A program made the translations under genes and the position numbers. The notes under the pieces were generated by a model. The model was given only the letters and a program-made list of their open reading frames with translations. It did no database searches and was not told the origin of the DNA. Of a stretch of DNA of 64,000 nt, positions 1 through 11,800 are shown in pieces; within the stretch, counting starts at the first letter, position 1, and every line of letters begins with the position of its first letter. Origin of the DNA: Leishmania donovani (lineage: Eukaryota; Euglenozoa; Kinetoplastea; Trypanosomatida; Trypanosomatidae); the NCBI RefSeq assembly GCF_000227135.1, contig NC_018263.1:673601-737600 (forward strand). Reading direction: 5' to 3'.

Positions 1-257
1 AACAGTGGCGAACCAACACACCGAAGCGGAGGTCCGTGTGCGTGCGGTGCGGCCACGGGAAAACCACACTGAAAAGTCGGGAAGGATAAGCAGCGGCGCG
101 CGTCAGCCCAAGGGCATGTGCCAGAGTACGGAGGAACCCTGGTCACCGCCTCTCTCGTCGATGATACGCCCGTTTTTTTTTTTCGCAGGGGGGGGGGGCT
201 GGCGTGCTCTTCTGAACCTCTGCTACGCCAGACGCAGTACTCCTCTTTATACGCACA

Positions 258-1898
258 TCAGCGCGCGAACTGCATCCATTCGTTGTCGTCTGCGTTGTTG
301 TTATTCGCGGTCTGGTACGACGCGGAAAACTCCGTGTACTTGCTAGGAAACGTTGTCAGCGGCGCCACCCCGGTACCGTCAACACCACCGCCACGACGAC
401 AACTTTGGCCAGTCGGCTGAGGGACGCTATTGCCTTCGCTGTTCTTTGCCGACTGCATCACCATGAGAACAACGCGGCGCAACTTCTCGAGGCCTTCCTC
501 GCTGTCCTCGTCGTGGTCGTCTTCGAAGAGAGAGGTGTTGAAGAAGGTGCTATAGTCCACCGGCTGAGACGCCTTCGCCTGGGCGCCGCGGCGATTCGTC
601 ACAAACTCCAGTGCGTTGAACCCGTCCGCCTTCCTGTTCCCTGCTGTGGGCGAGTCTGTCTCATCACTGCCGCCACCGCTGAACAGGGTGCTGATGAAGT
701 TGCGCACGTTGGCCGCTGCGCGCGCCTCGTCCCGCTGTGCCTGTTGCATGGTCGGCCTCGAGATGGACTTGGCAAACTCGGTCGGCAACGGCGACGCCGA
801 ACGCTCCGGCTCGCTGCCGGCGAGACTGAGAGGCTCCGGTCCCCAGACTGGGGGCGTGGCATTCACGGTGCTCGGCGCGAGGTTTGCAGACTTGCTCGAC
901 ACCATGGGTGTCTCCTCCACCGGCTTCAGCAGCGGCGTGACTACTGCAGGCGCGTCCTCGCCAACTGGCACCAGCGGATGTGCCATTGCCCTCAGCTCGC
1001 GGCGCGCAGCCGGGATCGCTGCGGGTGCCGCGGCCTCGGCACTGCTCACCGCAGCGTCGCGTAGTGGGCTTGCCGTGACCGGCTTGGGCGGCACTGGGAT
1101 GAATGCTGTGGCCACCGTCGCTGTCGAGGAGGTGGCCTGGTGCTGCGGGCTGCGTGGTGGGGTCGACAGAATCGGCGCAGGTGGCGCGCTTCGGAATGCC
1201 TCCAGCGTTGGCGCAGTGCTGCGGAAGCAAGAGGTAAAGGAGAGGTCGCTCCAGAGTGGCTTCGAGTCGCGGCTGAAGACGGCGTCGATGGAGGCCGGTG
1301 GGGCCAGCAGCCGCGCCGATCCCGCTGTTGTCTTCGCAGGCAGAGGCACGCTGCTCAGCGCGTTCCATGTGTCGCTGCCGAGTGCCATAGGACGCGGCGG
1401 CTCACGGCGGGGGGCCGCCGAGATTGTAGCATCCACCGCATCCAGCTTGGAAAGGTGCTCCACGGACAGCTGCGCATCCACAGGGAGGGCGCGCTGCATT
1501 GGGGTGTCGAAGGCATCCAATGCCTTGGGCGGCGCAGACATCAGCGTGGAGGCTGCACTGCTCGCCTTTGGTGGCATCGCCGTCGACGAAACCGTGTTCG
1601 AAGAGCCGCGGTAAAACATGCTGAGGAAGCTCTTTTTGGCTGCTGGCGCAGGCGCGTCAATGGCTGCTGGTGCCGCGAGAAGCCGAGGGGTGGAAGGCTC
1701 GATGGCCACCGGCGCCGGTGGTGCAAGAGCGGGGCGTGCTGCGGCCACCTGCGAGCTTGCAGAAAAAGAGGACATCCAGTCCGGGTTGCCGACAAGGTGC
1801 AGGTGGGAAAAGGCGCTAGGGTTCGTCGCAGTCCACGCGTCCATTCTCCTTAGTCCCGCAGAGGGGATGTGAAAGGTCAGGTCGTTATCGGAAAGCAT
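258..1898 (-). CDS. Low-complexity protein with short aromatic motifs, unknown function
   Basis: A 546-residue protein that I do not recognise. The start is the ATG at 1898; the frame stays open further upstream only through pyrimidine-rich leader that encodes a proline/leucine run. The body is Ala/Pro/Ser-rich and probably disordered. It carries a degenerate repeat of the form LLAxPxxIDA (residues about 73-81, 119-129 and 197-206) and short aromatic clusters such as NPDWMSSF, KSFLSMF and PLWSDLSF. A conserved-looking C-terminal part holds FISTLF, YSTFFN, an acidic stretch (DDHDEDSEEG) and a final DDNEWMQFAR. There is no signal peptide or membrane span. Short aromatic motifs in a disordered chain are typical of endocytic or scaffold proteins that bind adaptor domains, but this is only an analogy. 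A pyrimidine tract lies just upstream, suggesting a very short 5' UTR. The coding status is well supported by length and composition; the function is unknown. Confidence 0.8.
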   Translation of the reverse strand: MLSDNDLTFHIPSAGLRRMDAWTATNPSAFSHLHLVGNPDWMSSFSASSQVAAARPALAPPAPVAIEPSTPRLLAAPAAIDAPAPAAKKSFLSMFYRGSSNTVSSTAMPPKASSAASTLMSAPPKALDAFDTPMQRALPVDAQLSVEHLSKLDAVDATISAAPRREPPRPMALGSDTWNALSSVPLPAKTTAGSARLLAPPASIDAVFSRDSKPLWSDLSFTSCFRSTAPTLEAFRSAPPAPILSTPPRSPQHQATSSTATVATAFIPVPPKPVTASPLRDAAVSSAEAAAPAAIPAARRELRAMAHPLVPVGEDAPAVVTPLLKPVEETPMVSSKSANLAPSTVNATPPVWGPEPLSLAGSEPERSASPLPTEFAKSISRPTMQQAQRDEARAAANVRNFISTLFSGGGSDETDSPTAGNRKADGFNALEFVTNRRGAQAKASQPVDYSTFFNTSLFEDDHDEDSEEGLEKLRRVVLMVMQSAKNSEGNSVPQPTGQSCRRGGGVDGTGVAPLTTFPSKYTEFSASYQTANNNNADDNEWMQFAR

Positions 1899-3675
1899 TA
1901 CGCTGGCCAAGTTGCCTGCTTCCAAAAGCGCAGACACACAGCGGAGGTGGAGGGTAACGAGAGGCGCAGAGAAAAACGGCGAGATGAGGGGGGGAGACAA
2001 AAAGGTAAAAGGAGAGGGTAATGGGGGCGGGGGGGGGGGGCACAACAGACAAGCGAATAAAAAAATGCGGGGAGGAGAAAGAGAGAGCGGCAAGGATGAC
2101 GGAAATCACCGAGGGTGCCAATGTCAGCAGGGGGTGTGGCGCTCAGCTAAAATAATAATAAAGAGCGAGCGAGACGGAGATGATGAAGGAGCACCAACGC
2201 AACAAAGATCGGAGAAAAACGACAGCGAAACACAAAAACGAGGTGAAATGAGACCGGAACAGAGAAGCCACAAAGGGAAAAACGGGCAGAGAAAACAGGA
2301 AAGAAATCACCACAGACAGGCACACGCACACGCACACACACGTGCTCACGTATTCAAAACAAAAGAAAGAGGAACCAAATATGTCACGACGAAGCGACAA
2401 CTACTTTACGGGGGAGGGGCTTGAGATTGGGTCTTTGCTTTTATGCTGCGCCCCTTTTTTCGTCCTCGTTCTCGTATACTCGGCGATACCTCTGCCTACG
2501 TTTCCCTACCTAAACACTGATGTACACACGCCGACACAAACCCTCAAGTTGCACGGCACGTTGTTCGCGAATGCAGCTCCCTCTTTGCGTATTGTCAGCT
2601 GAACTTGTACGTGCGTGTATGCCGTCTCCGTCGCTGATTTTGTGCGGTTAGCCACGCACGTGCAGCGAAAGAAAGGCCTTTGTGCTTGTGTGTGCGTGTG
2701 TTGAAAAGAGGTCGCACGAGAGAAAAGGCCACACACACACACACAGATACACGGACAGAGAGAGATGACGGAGGTGCGGAGGAGGAGAAGTGCGTTGTGA
2801 CTGTGCCTTCCCTCCTCTCTCGCTTTACCTCTTCCTTCTTTGTTTGTCTTCGACTTCTCCTGGTTCAGTGAGGAAAAGCTAGACAGGAAAGCACAACGGT
2901 GGGAAAAAGAAGTGGAGCGTGTGTGGTGGGTCTGTGAGGAGGGGAGGAACGGCTGTGGAAGAAGCGTCGAAACACATGTAACAAAACAAAGACACGCGAG
3001 GAGGCGTGAGGGATTACCCAGCTACCGTAGTGTGCGCTCGGTTGCTGCACGTCAATGCTTCGATCACTAAGGAGAGGAAAATAAGTTGTCGGAGACATCG
3101 CGGAGATGGTAGAAAATGAGCGAGAGAGAAGTGAGAGGACAGTCATAACACTCATTTGGAAGAGGCACACGGTGAGCGAGAGCGTTCACAGGGAATGCTT
3201 CGCGGCATTGATCCCCCCTCCAAACCATGTGGCTCGGCGCATGTCTTACGCGATAGCATACGCACGAAGATTGGTTGGCCAACGAGCAAGAGACAGAGAG
3301 AGAGAGAGCTAAAACGCTTTCGAGATAAAATCATTGCTTCTGGGAGTGGCAACGACGGAAAAGTCGCAGTCCTAGTGAGCAATCCACGTGCATGGGCGCA
3401 CTTCCCTCAAGCATCTGGTGCGCGTCTTTTTCGTTGTTGTTTCTAGCTGTTGTGTTTCGCGGCTTATCCTCTACGCACAGGGGTCGTGGTGACGAGCCAA
3501 ACACACTGCGGGACGCGAGGGGGCACGCCAACAATGAAAGAAAAAGAAGGTAGCAGCTCACGCGACAGGCGCCAACGTAGGCATCCATGCAAAAAGAAAA
3601 GCGGCCCCGCAAACCTCGTCAGACACCGCCAGCACGCAATCCAAACGCCGTCAGATGATTCGCAGCGGTAACTGC
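1899..3675. other. Intergenic region: PIG-C 3' flank and leader of the next gene
   Basis: No convincing gene is seen on either strand. It holds the splice signal described at 1919-2041, a (CA)8 run at 2730-2745, an (AG)7 run at 3295-3308 and CA-rich sequence near 2321-2342. Unusually, a long pyrimidine tract ending in CAG lies on the plus strand at 2806-2868, opposite to the direction of all genes. Short ORFs here have biased, low-complexity translations and no recognisable domain. Confidence 0.6.
1919..2041 (-). promoter_or_regulatory. Predicted trans-splice signal (polypyrimidine tract and AG) for the 258-1898 gene
   Basis: On the transcribed strand, 2041-1944 is strongly pyrimidine-rich, including a C11-12 run. 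It is followed by the first AG dinucleotides around 1925-1919, about 20 bases before the ATG. This is the usual layout of a spliced-leader addition site in trypanosomatids; the exact AG used is inferred. Confidence 0.45.
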
Positions 3676-4839
3676 TCACGCTAAAAAGCCAGAGTTGGCC
3701 CACTCCGCCGCGGCGGCGCTGTTGGTGGGCTTCGCCTCGTCCCAGGGGCCATTGATTTGGGTCTTGACGCTGCTGTGCATGCGCACAAAGAGCCACGGAA
3801 TGCCAAACGAGATCATAAGCACCGTCACGGTGTACAAGATGGCCAGGATCGGGATCTGGGTCAGGCACCCGATCGCCAGGCCAACGAGGCCGAATGTGAT
3901 GGCGACGTGGGCAGTGAAGGAGTAGTGCTTAACGAGGTGACGGACGATCGGGGAGAGCGAGAAGCACATGATGCCAAAGCAGATGAGGGCCCCGCTCGCT
4001 AGAGGGCTGGAGATGCGTGAGGCCATGAGGGTCACGCAGTAGATGGCCATGTTAACGGACAAGTTAGGGTCGAAGCGCTGGGTGTAGGCGTTCAGATAGC
4101 TGTAGTCCGTCAACAGCACGTGCAGGGACATGGTGAGGATGGACAGCGTCACGATGGTGTCGTCGCTGTAGGTGACAGTGAGGGTGCTGAAGATGGGGCT
4201 GAGCAGGGCGAGCATTGTGACGAGGCTGACAACCTGTCGGCCAAAGTTCCACGCGTGAAAGAGCCACCGCGATGGCTGCCGCGGCGGCGGTGAACAGCGC
4301 GTGCTCAGGCTGGCGGGTCGCTCCGCCGTCTCCTTGCAGGCGTCTTGGTGGCACTGGTAAAACACGTAGCACACAAGCGCGGCGAGCACGCTCAGCACAT
4401 CAATCCACAGGAGTGAGTACTTGCCAATCGAGTTCGTGAAGACACCCATGAAGGCGTGGCAGAAGAGCACAACGATCGAGATCTCCTGTGTGATGGCGAG
4501 GGTATTGATGACGACGGTCGCGTACTCGTAGTTCTTGATGTCCTTGTTATGACTCAACTCCTCCAAGAACTGCTGTGGGTCGACGTAGTTGTCCTCAAAA
4601 GGCTGTCGCTCGTAGAGCACCTTACGCCACGACGGGCTAACGCTGGTGATCTGTTTAGACGGCACGCGCTGAAGGTGGCCCGGGCGTGAGCTGTAGTGCC
4701 CTGTCTCCGGCGAGCGGCGATCGTAGTCTCCGCTTTCCGGCAAACTGCTCTCCTCCTCCGTCGATGCCGCGTAGCGAGCTGCCTCGAGACGCTGCTGCGA
4801 TGAGTCGAGCGTCTCGCTAGAGGAGAACTGCCGTGACAT
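3676..4839 (-). CDS. GPI2: Phosphatidylinositol N-acetylglucosaminyltransferase subunit C (PIG-C/GPI2)
   Basis: A 387-residue multi-span protein of the PIG-C/Gpi2 family, a subunit of the ER enzyme that transfers GlcNAc from UDP-GlcNAc to phosphatidylinositol in the first step of GPI-anchor synthesis. The hallmark segment WRKVLYERQPFEDNYVDP is at residues 71-88, followed by FLEEL. The conserved DYSYLNAYTQRFDPNLSVNMA region is near 245-265, the SRISSPLASG segment at 274-283, and the C-terminal INGPWDEAKP at 362-371 closely matches the end of other family members. About six to eight hydrophobic segments lie between residues 105 and 352. The first 60 or so residues are a hydrophilic Ser/Glu-rich extension longer than in animal PIG-C. 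The start is an ATG preceded by a long pyrimidine tract. Trypanosomatids coat their surface with GPI-anchored molecules, so the gene is expected there. The family call is firm. Confidence 0.93.
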   Translation of the reverse strand: MSRQFSSSETLDSSQQRLEAARYAASTEEESSLPESGDYDRRSPETGHYSSRPGHLQRVPSKQITSVSPSWRKVLYERQPFEDNYVDPQQFLEELSHNKDIKNYEYATVVINTLAITQEISIVVLFCHAFMGVFTNSIGKYSLLWIDVLSVLAALVCYVFYQCHQDACKETAERPASLSTRCSPPPRQPSRWLFHAWNFGRQVVSLVTMLALLSPIFSTLTVTYSDDTIVTLSILTMSLHVLLTDYSYLNAYTQRFDPNLSVNMAIYCVTLMASRISSPLASGALICFGIMCFSLSPIVRHLVKHYSFTAHVAITFGLVGLAIGCLTQIPILAILYTVTVLMISFGIPWLFVRMHSSVKTQINGPWDEAKPTNSAAAAEWANSGFLA

Positions 4840-5868
4840 GGTGGGACAGGAAGAGAGGGCCAGGGGGGGGGGCGGGGTGGAAGGCGCACGCTGTGAATCA
4901 CAAAGATGAATCCAGCAGAAACACGCGACGCTGATGAGTGCAAAGCGCTGCTCGCTCTGGGGAAAGGGGAGCAGCGCGGCGGTGGTGAAGGGGTGAGGTG
5001 AGGCGGGAAAGGGGGGAGGAGGAGGGGGGGCGGCGAGAGACGTGATCCTCTTCTTTCAGTCACTCCGCCTGTGTGCTGGTGTGTGTCTGCGTATGTATGG
5101 CTATGAGATAAATGGAAGGGGAAAGCGGCCTTGGTCTGAAAGGTACCCTGCGCCCGGAGGGGGAGAACAGAGGGGCACCTTTTTGGTGCTGTTTGGTGTG
5201 TCGCCAGTGAAAGAACAACAAAAAAAAAAACGGCGTGTTTGAACGAGGGAAGAGAAGCGTAAAGCGAGGCATGTCGGTGCTGCACAGGGGGAGAGGAGGG
5301 GCATTCACAACGGCCGCCCAACACCACAGAACAGAGAACAAAAGGGCACAGCGCGAGATGGCGTCTGCTTGCCCCTGACCGCCCCTCCAAAAGGATAAAG
5401 GGCGACAAAGAGAAGTGATATCCGTATTTTTTGTGGCTTTTGGTGCATCAGCCGTGCACAAGGCTTGCGCCGCTCACGTACACCGCTTTTCCTTCCCTTG
5501 CGTCCACCCGCCCCCCCCCTTCACGAGGGTGGCACCAGCGATCCGGTATAACGAAAATGTCGTGTAGGCGGCTTTGCGGGAGGTTTGTTGTCGCTTGGTG
5601 CTGCGCGGTGCCACCATGGCATACCAATCGCGGGTCTCTCAGCCGTTCACGCTTGCTTTGGGAGAGGGGATGCAGCTGTGCGTGCGCGCATTGCCGCGAG
5701 AAGTATCGCGTCAACGTCGCTGCACCGATCGCCGTCTTGGTTCTCTCTTTCCCCCACACGCCCTCATTCCCGGTCGCCTCCTCATGAGCACCGCCCAATC
5801 ACGCGCTTTCGCCTGACAGCGATGGATGCGGAGCGGAGGGGGGAGGGGGGTCTGCATCGGCACACGTG
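4840..5868. other. Intergenic region between the BEACH gene and PIG-C
   Basis: About 1 kb without a supported gene. It contains the PIG-C pyrimidine tract at 4962-5040, a further tract around 5140-5310, an A10 run near 5220 and a C-rich run near 5510 on the plus strand. Frames of 80-280 codons here translate to Pro/Leu/Ser-rich low-complexity sequence, as expected from pyrimidine-rich leader, and were not called. Confidence 0.6.
4955..5040 (-). promoter_or_regulatory. Predicted trans-splice signal for PIG-C
   Basis: The stretch 5040-4962 reads almost entirely as C and T on the transcribed strand, with hardly any AG until about 4957. That AG lies about 120 bases before the ATG and is the most likely spliced-leader acceptor. 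Inferred from composition only. Confidence 0.45.
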
Positions 5869-8800
5869 TTACACCAGGACGGAGCGCAGCAGCAACAGTT
5901 GCCCAGACTCCGTGCCCGCCACCACCACCTGCGGGTTGGTTGGATGTGCCGAGACGCTGGACACGACGTCCTCGGCTCGCACCGGTACCGTCTTCAGCAC
6001 CTCCAAGAAAAAGGAGTGCAGGTACAAAATGCACGATGTCTGATCGCCATCTTGCGGACCGCCGCCAGGCGCCGAAGCGCTGCTGCCGCCGCGCACGCTG
6101 GCAAGGGGCTGGCACGCGAGCAGAAGACACTGGCTCGCTGTCGTGGCCCATGTCGCCACTCGCCCTGGTGGCGAAAAAGTGCGCAGCGCAGCACCGTTCA
6201 GGCTGTACTGGTACACTTTCTCATCTTGGTGCGAAAGGAACACGATATTTGGCACGTAGCACGTCGTTTGCAGCAGCACGCGGTGGATGGGCGCACCGTA
6301 CGGGTGTCGAATGACGCGGTCCAGCCCGCCGGTGCTCAGAGAGTGCAGCATTAGGGTGCCGTTGAGAGAGGCGGTGGCGACGACGTCCAGCGTGCTGCTC
6401 ACGTCCACCGCGGACGGCATGCCCTCGTGGCCGTAGATCGTGAAGAGCATCGTCACCTCCAACCGCTGCCGCGCCGGTTGAAGCTGGCAGGACCACACAG
6501 CGAAGGTGGTGTCCTCGGCACCTGTCACGAGATAGCGGCTGTCCTCGCTGCCTGCAACAAAGACGACTCGCCCGCGGTGCGCACGCAGTCGCGCATCGCC
6601 ACCCGCACCGGAGAGAGCGCGAATCACCACAGAGTTGTCAAAGAGGCCGCCAAGCACCAGGAACACTTCGCTGTCGTAGCACAGCAAGGCGGTGCTCGCC
6701 TCCGTGCAGGAGCCGTCCGCGTATGCCGAGTTGTTCGGAATGACACCGGCTGGAATGGGCGCAAGGCGCCGCTCGTACTCCTCGCTGACGTCGAAGCTGC
6801 CGCTATCCATGGCGGGTGGCGCGTGATGGTTCATGACGGGTGTCACCGCAACAGGGGTCGCCGGGTGGCCTGGCACTGCAGCCGCGGGAGCGTTCACATG
6901 ACTAGAGGCGTGTGTAGCAGTCATCTCGGTCTGCGATGGGGCGGAGGCGGCGACGCCGTCCCTGGCAGACGCACGGCGCAACTGCGAGGCTGCGGCGGTC
7001 GACGCTGCAGGAGGAGTCGCCGCCGCAATCTGCAGGACCGACGGTTGGCGAATCGGGGTCAGGTGCATGCGCAGCGAGGCCGCGGCACCACTTCCGGCCA
7101 CCACCAGCACTCTGTCCGTCGACAACACCGTCGTCCGCGCCACTCGTGCGCAGCCCCAGCGCAGTGTCATGACCTTCACTCGGATTGGGAGCTGCAGCGG
7201 ATCGGCCCACTCCAACGGCAGTCGCGGCTGGTGTGGGCGACGGAAGAGCTGGACCGGAGTTTGGCCAATGTTATCAAGCGAGTCGACGAGGAGCTGCTGA
7301 TCAATGGAGCCGGCCTCCCGGTTGCGGTCAAGCTCCTCGTAGGAGTGCCAGTTGAACACGTTCAGCGCGTCGATTGCGTCCTTGCCGCGCTGCTTGTACC
7401 CAAAGATGAGGTCGATCCACTTGTGCAGGTGGGCCGACACGTGCGCGCTCTCCAGCGCCTCACGCATGCGGTAGACAAACGTGAACGGGTCGTTGTGCGC
7501 CCACGGCGGAAGCTGCAGGTCGTCCATCGAGGTGCGGTCCTGCCGCCGCCCAAAGTCGACGTGGTTCTCATTGATGCACAGCTCTGGCAAGTAGTAGAGC
7601 TCTGGAATCAGCTCCCGCACATCCTGGGTGCTCGTCATGACGGCCCTGAAGGTGGCCTGCATGGAGTGAAACATGCGGTCCGCGTGGTCGAAATGGCCGC
7701 CCTGCAGGAGAATCGCGAGTGTCGTGAAGGGTGGCAGCCGGACGAGGAAATAGAGCGTGATGGCGGGGGAGCTGTAGTGCGTGAAGTAGTGAGACGGGAC
7801 GTCGCCAAGGCTGCGCATTTCCATGTAGCGTTGCCGCACCAGCTCACGGCGGTCGCGGTTGCCGCAGGCGCCCATCGGCATGGACAAGTCGCGGAACGTC
7901 TCCGGGTTGGTCAGGTCAAGCGTCTCACTCGTGTAGTCGGAGAGAATCCATGGAAACACGGGATACTGCGTCATGTCGTTCAACGTGCGCCCTGCCAACA
8001 GGTTCAGCACGAGGAGGTAGTCGAAGTTCGACAAAAGGCGGTTGCGCCACAGCGCCGTGGCCCGCAAGCGCAGCGGCTCTCGGCGCGGGTTCTCCTGCAG
8101 CACGTACGCGCTGTGCCAGCGGACGCCACCGGTGCCCTCGTGAAGCAGGGTTGGCAGCGCCGCGGTGGCCGCGCCGGCCGCGTCGCGCAGAAACGACGGC
8201 GCCGTAAGCATGTAGCTGCTTCGCTCGCCACATCGCACCGCCTGCAGCGCCGCGTTCATAGTGGCGGTGTCGGCAAAATTGACAAAGCAGCTGCGCCGGT
8301 CACGTGTCCAAATCTCGAGCGCGGTACGGCGCATGCGGAAGCGGCGGGCCGGCGCGATCTGCGTGATGTGGCTGAGGTGGAAACTGAAGGGGCGCGGGCG
8401 TAGCACGTACGCCCTCGCCTCCTCAGCCACCACTTGGTTGTACGCCTTGTTGTCGTCGTCGATGAGCACAATCACCTCCGAGCCGCGCACGGTGAAGCTG
8501 CCGCTCCAGCAGTGCATCATGTACGGCACCTCGCACGGAACCGATAGGAGCGACGGGACAGCAGAGAAGTCGTCGACCTTAGAAGTCGGGGCTGGGCCGA
8601 TGCCCTTCGACACCGGCGCAGCCTCCTCTCGCAGGAGTGGGCACTCGCTGAACGAGGCCGCCGCCGCGGTGGACACGTCCCCCCTGCCGTCGAGGCTGAA
8701 GTTCATCATGTCCTCCTCGAGCCCGGCGTCGTCGTCATCAATCGCTTGCAACAGCACACCTTCGCCTCCGCGGAGACGGAGGTACGAGGCGCGGCTCGTG

Positions 8801-11800
8801 TTGGCGCTCATGCTGCCGCCGAAAGCCAGACCCCCACCGCTCTCTCCCTCGTCTTCCAGGAGTGCGGGCATGGCTCTGAAGCTGGTCACGTTGACAGACG
8901 ACAAGTCGTCGCAAACCGGTGAACTCGGAGCTGAGTACGAGGTCATCGCCCTCCCACAGTAGTTTGTACCGTCTCGGTCGTAGACCAGCTTGCGATGCAC
9001 CAGAAACTGCTGCTCCTGCGATGAGAGCTTCACATACTTGAGGGTGTTGTGCAGACCGGCCGCGTCAGCACACCAGACGGTGCCACGTAGCGCAACAGTG
9101 AAGCGCGTCCACGCGTTGGCCCGCGCCGCGGCGGTGGCCCGCCGCGCGGCACAGGGCAAGAAGAGACTCGTGAAGGATGCAGTGGCGAAGCCGTCGGTGC
9201 GCGTGCTGCTATGCCCTTCAAGGCCCGCGGCGCCAGCGTCGCTGTCCGTCTCGCCAGCGGCGCCCGTCGTTTTTTGGGAGTTGAAGGCGGCCATGAGTGT
9301 TTGGATTTTGTCATGGACGAGCCTACGAGACATGCTGTTCTCCGCGAAGAGCTCCTGCAGCCGACGGAGCGACGCCCGCTGCTCTGACCAGAGCTTGGCG
9401 GCTAGAGCCTTGTCGGTCGATTGCTCCCGCTCGACAGCGAGGAGGCACCGCTCCGCAAAGGCGTTGTAGTCCACACGAGACGCCACCTCCGCGAAAGCCT
9501 CGACGGTGCGGCGTGGGTTGGCTCGGTGGTCGCAGAGCCACTGCAGTGTAGGCACGCCAGCTGTGAGCGTTTCGCCTGTGAGGTCATCGAGGTAAGTCGA
9601 GTTGGACCGCGCACGGCTTGCGGTGCTGTTGCGGCCGCTGCTGCGGTCCCCACCAGAATCCTCGCGGTCACCACGTGTGAGCCAAGACGCCGCCGCCAGA
9701 AGAGAGGGCTGGCGAAAGACAGATGAGTGAGCGCCGCGTCTGCCTCTCGGAGAGGGCGCAAACGCCGACAGCTGCTCGAAGGAGTACCGAAACATCACCA
9801 CGAGCGATTTGAGGCGATCCACAAGGGCGGCGTTGGCGTTGAAGTGCGTTGAAGTGTTGCCGTACTCGGCAGCGTGGAGGCGCCGCAGGAGCAGGTTGTG
9901 CACACAGTAAATGAGCGTCATCGTAATCGCGATTGGGGAATGCTCGCGCGCGTCCTCGGCATTCACAGCGCGCTTGAGCAACAGAAAGCCGCTGCCGCGC
10001 TGTCCCCGATCTACGCGGTGCACAAACGCGTCCGTGAGCTCCACCACGCTGCTCAGGGCCGTGCCGGAGCGCAGTGTCATTTGGCAAAGCACTTTGAAGA
10101 GCCTGCCAAACAGGCGAAGCATACCGCCTCTAAGTACCACTGGAGTGGCGCCCCCGCCACCCGCGCCGAGCCCGACCCCACCTACCCCACCGGCCTTGGG
10201 GCTCGTGGGACTGCTGCTGACACCCGTGCCGGCGGACGCGCCAAGCACCACCGACCACAAGAGATCCCCTGGCCCGCCAGTCCCGGCGCTGCCCGACCCA
10301 ACGACCGAGCCGGCACCACCAACAGAGAGGCTAGTGGTGTTGCCGTTGCTGCCGAGATGCAGCAAGGCACTGTGGCTGCACAACAGCTCCGCGCACTTGA
10401 CGGCGAGCGGAAGGTGCAGCCATCGGTCGTCCGGGCTACGGAGAACAGCGCGCCTCACGTTGCCGTGGGGGTCGTCCACCTCCCCGGCATAGTACACGTC
10501 ACTTTCCGCGACGCCGCCGGGCGGGTCATCTGCCGACCGCACCAGCGTCAGCTGCTCCCACTCCGAGTACCCGACACGAACAGGTAGGTGCGTGCCGAAT
10601 TCCTCCCCACCCGACGCAGCCCCGACTGGCGTGAACGGCGACACGGCGGGCTTCACAGGGGCCATTATTGCCTCCTTGCGCCTCGGAGCCAAACCGGCGT
10701 AGAAGAGAACAACCTCAACCACGCGAAGGAAATGGCACAGGTTCACAACCGCGGTGGCGCTGCCAAGCCCTAAGAACGCGCAGCCATTCGACGGCCGTGG
10801 GGCGCCCGGACCTTCGCGGTCGCCCGTGCCGCCTCGCCGCTCCCCACGCCACGGCGCCATCAGGCGGCTACGGTAGCGGTCAGCAACCCTACACAGTACC
10901 TGATGCAGGAGGCGATGCAGGCGTTGCTCCCGCAGGTACGCCACCACAAGCTCCAGCTCCGTCGCCCCGTACGTCTCGTGCAACAGCACCTGGTAGATGG
11001 TGTAGGAAAGAATCATGGAGATGGTAGCAAAGGCGAGCCCAGACCCCTCTGTCTGCACTCGCTCCCTCGCGGCAGAGTCTGTAGGGATCGTCGGGGAGCT
11101 CACTGCACCTGGCACACTTGACTCCTGGCATGCGCGGGCTTCCTGAAGCGAGGAGGGCGCAGGCACGGGCGACGACGCGCACGAGGACGCGAAGAGGCCA
11201 ACCACTGAGACGTACCAACCGCGAACCGTAATCACGCGTCGCCACGCCTGGGCGTCGCTCTTGAGCAGCACCGCCATGTCCGTTAGCACGTATCCCTTGA
11301 GCTTCGTGTCGGTGCTGCGCTTCATCAGCATCAGCAGTGGCAGAAGAACCGCCGCAAACCGGATCGCGTGCGACTCATCCAGGGGCACGTACTGGGTAGG
11401 AAGGGCCAGCACGTCGAAGCGCTCCACTAAGCCGCAGCGCAGCGCCAGGTACACCGGCAGGTTCACTGGAAACCGCTGCAGCACATCCTTTAACCACGAC
11501 AGCGACACCTCCTCGACGACGTGCACGACTGTGTCCTTGCTCGCCAACAGCACCGGGTTCATCAGCTCCTGCGTGCGCTTCGAGCGGAAAACCATGAAGA
11601 GAAGCTGCAGGAGCGCCTCAAGCCGCACTGCCTCGGAGGACGCGGAGGTGAGGTATGGCATCAGGTTTACAACGTAGTTCCTGCGCCCCAGTAGCTGGAC
11701 CAGATACGGCGTGTTGCTCGTCACGAGAAGCTGACGCACGCGACGCAGGAGGCGCAACTGAACCGAAGCCTTGGGGCACATCAAGTGCAAATTCCCGACA

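Noticed and set aside
616..1614. 332-codon plus-strand frame opposite the first gene
   Set aside because: Compositional shadow of an Ala/Ser/Pro-rich gene; no independent support.
6427..8403. 658-codon plus-strand frame opposite the BEACH domain
   Set aside because: It is a shadow of a GC-rich coding region on the other strand; its translation is His/Arg/Val-rich without domains, and no plus-strand gene is otherwise present.
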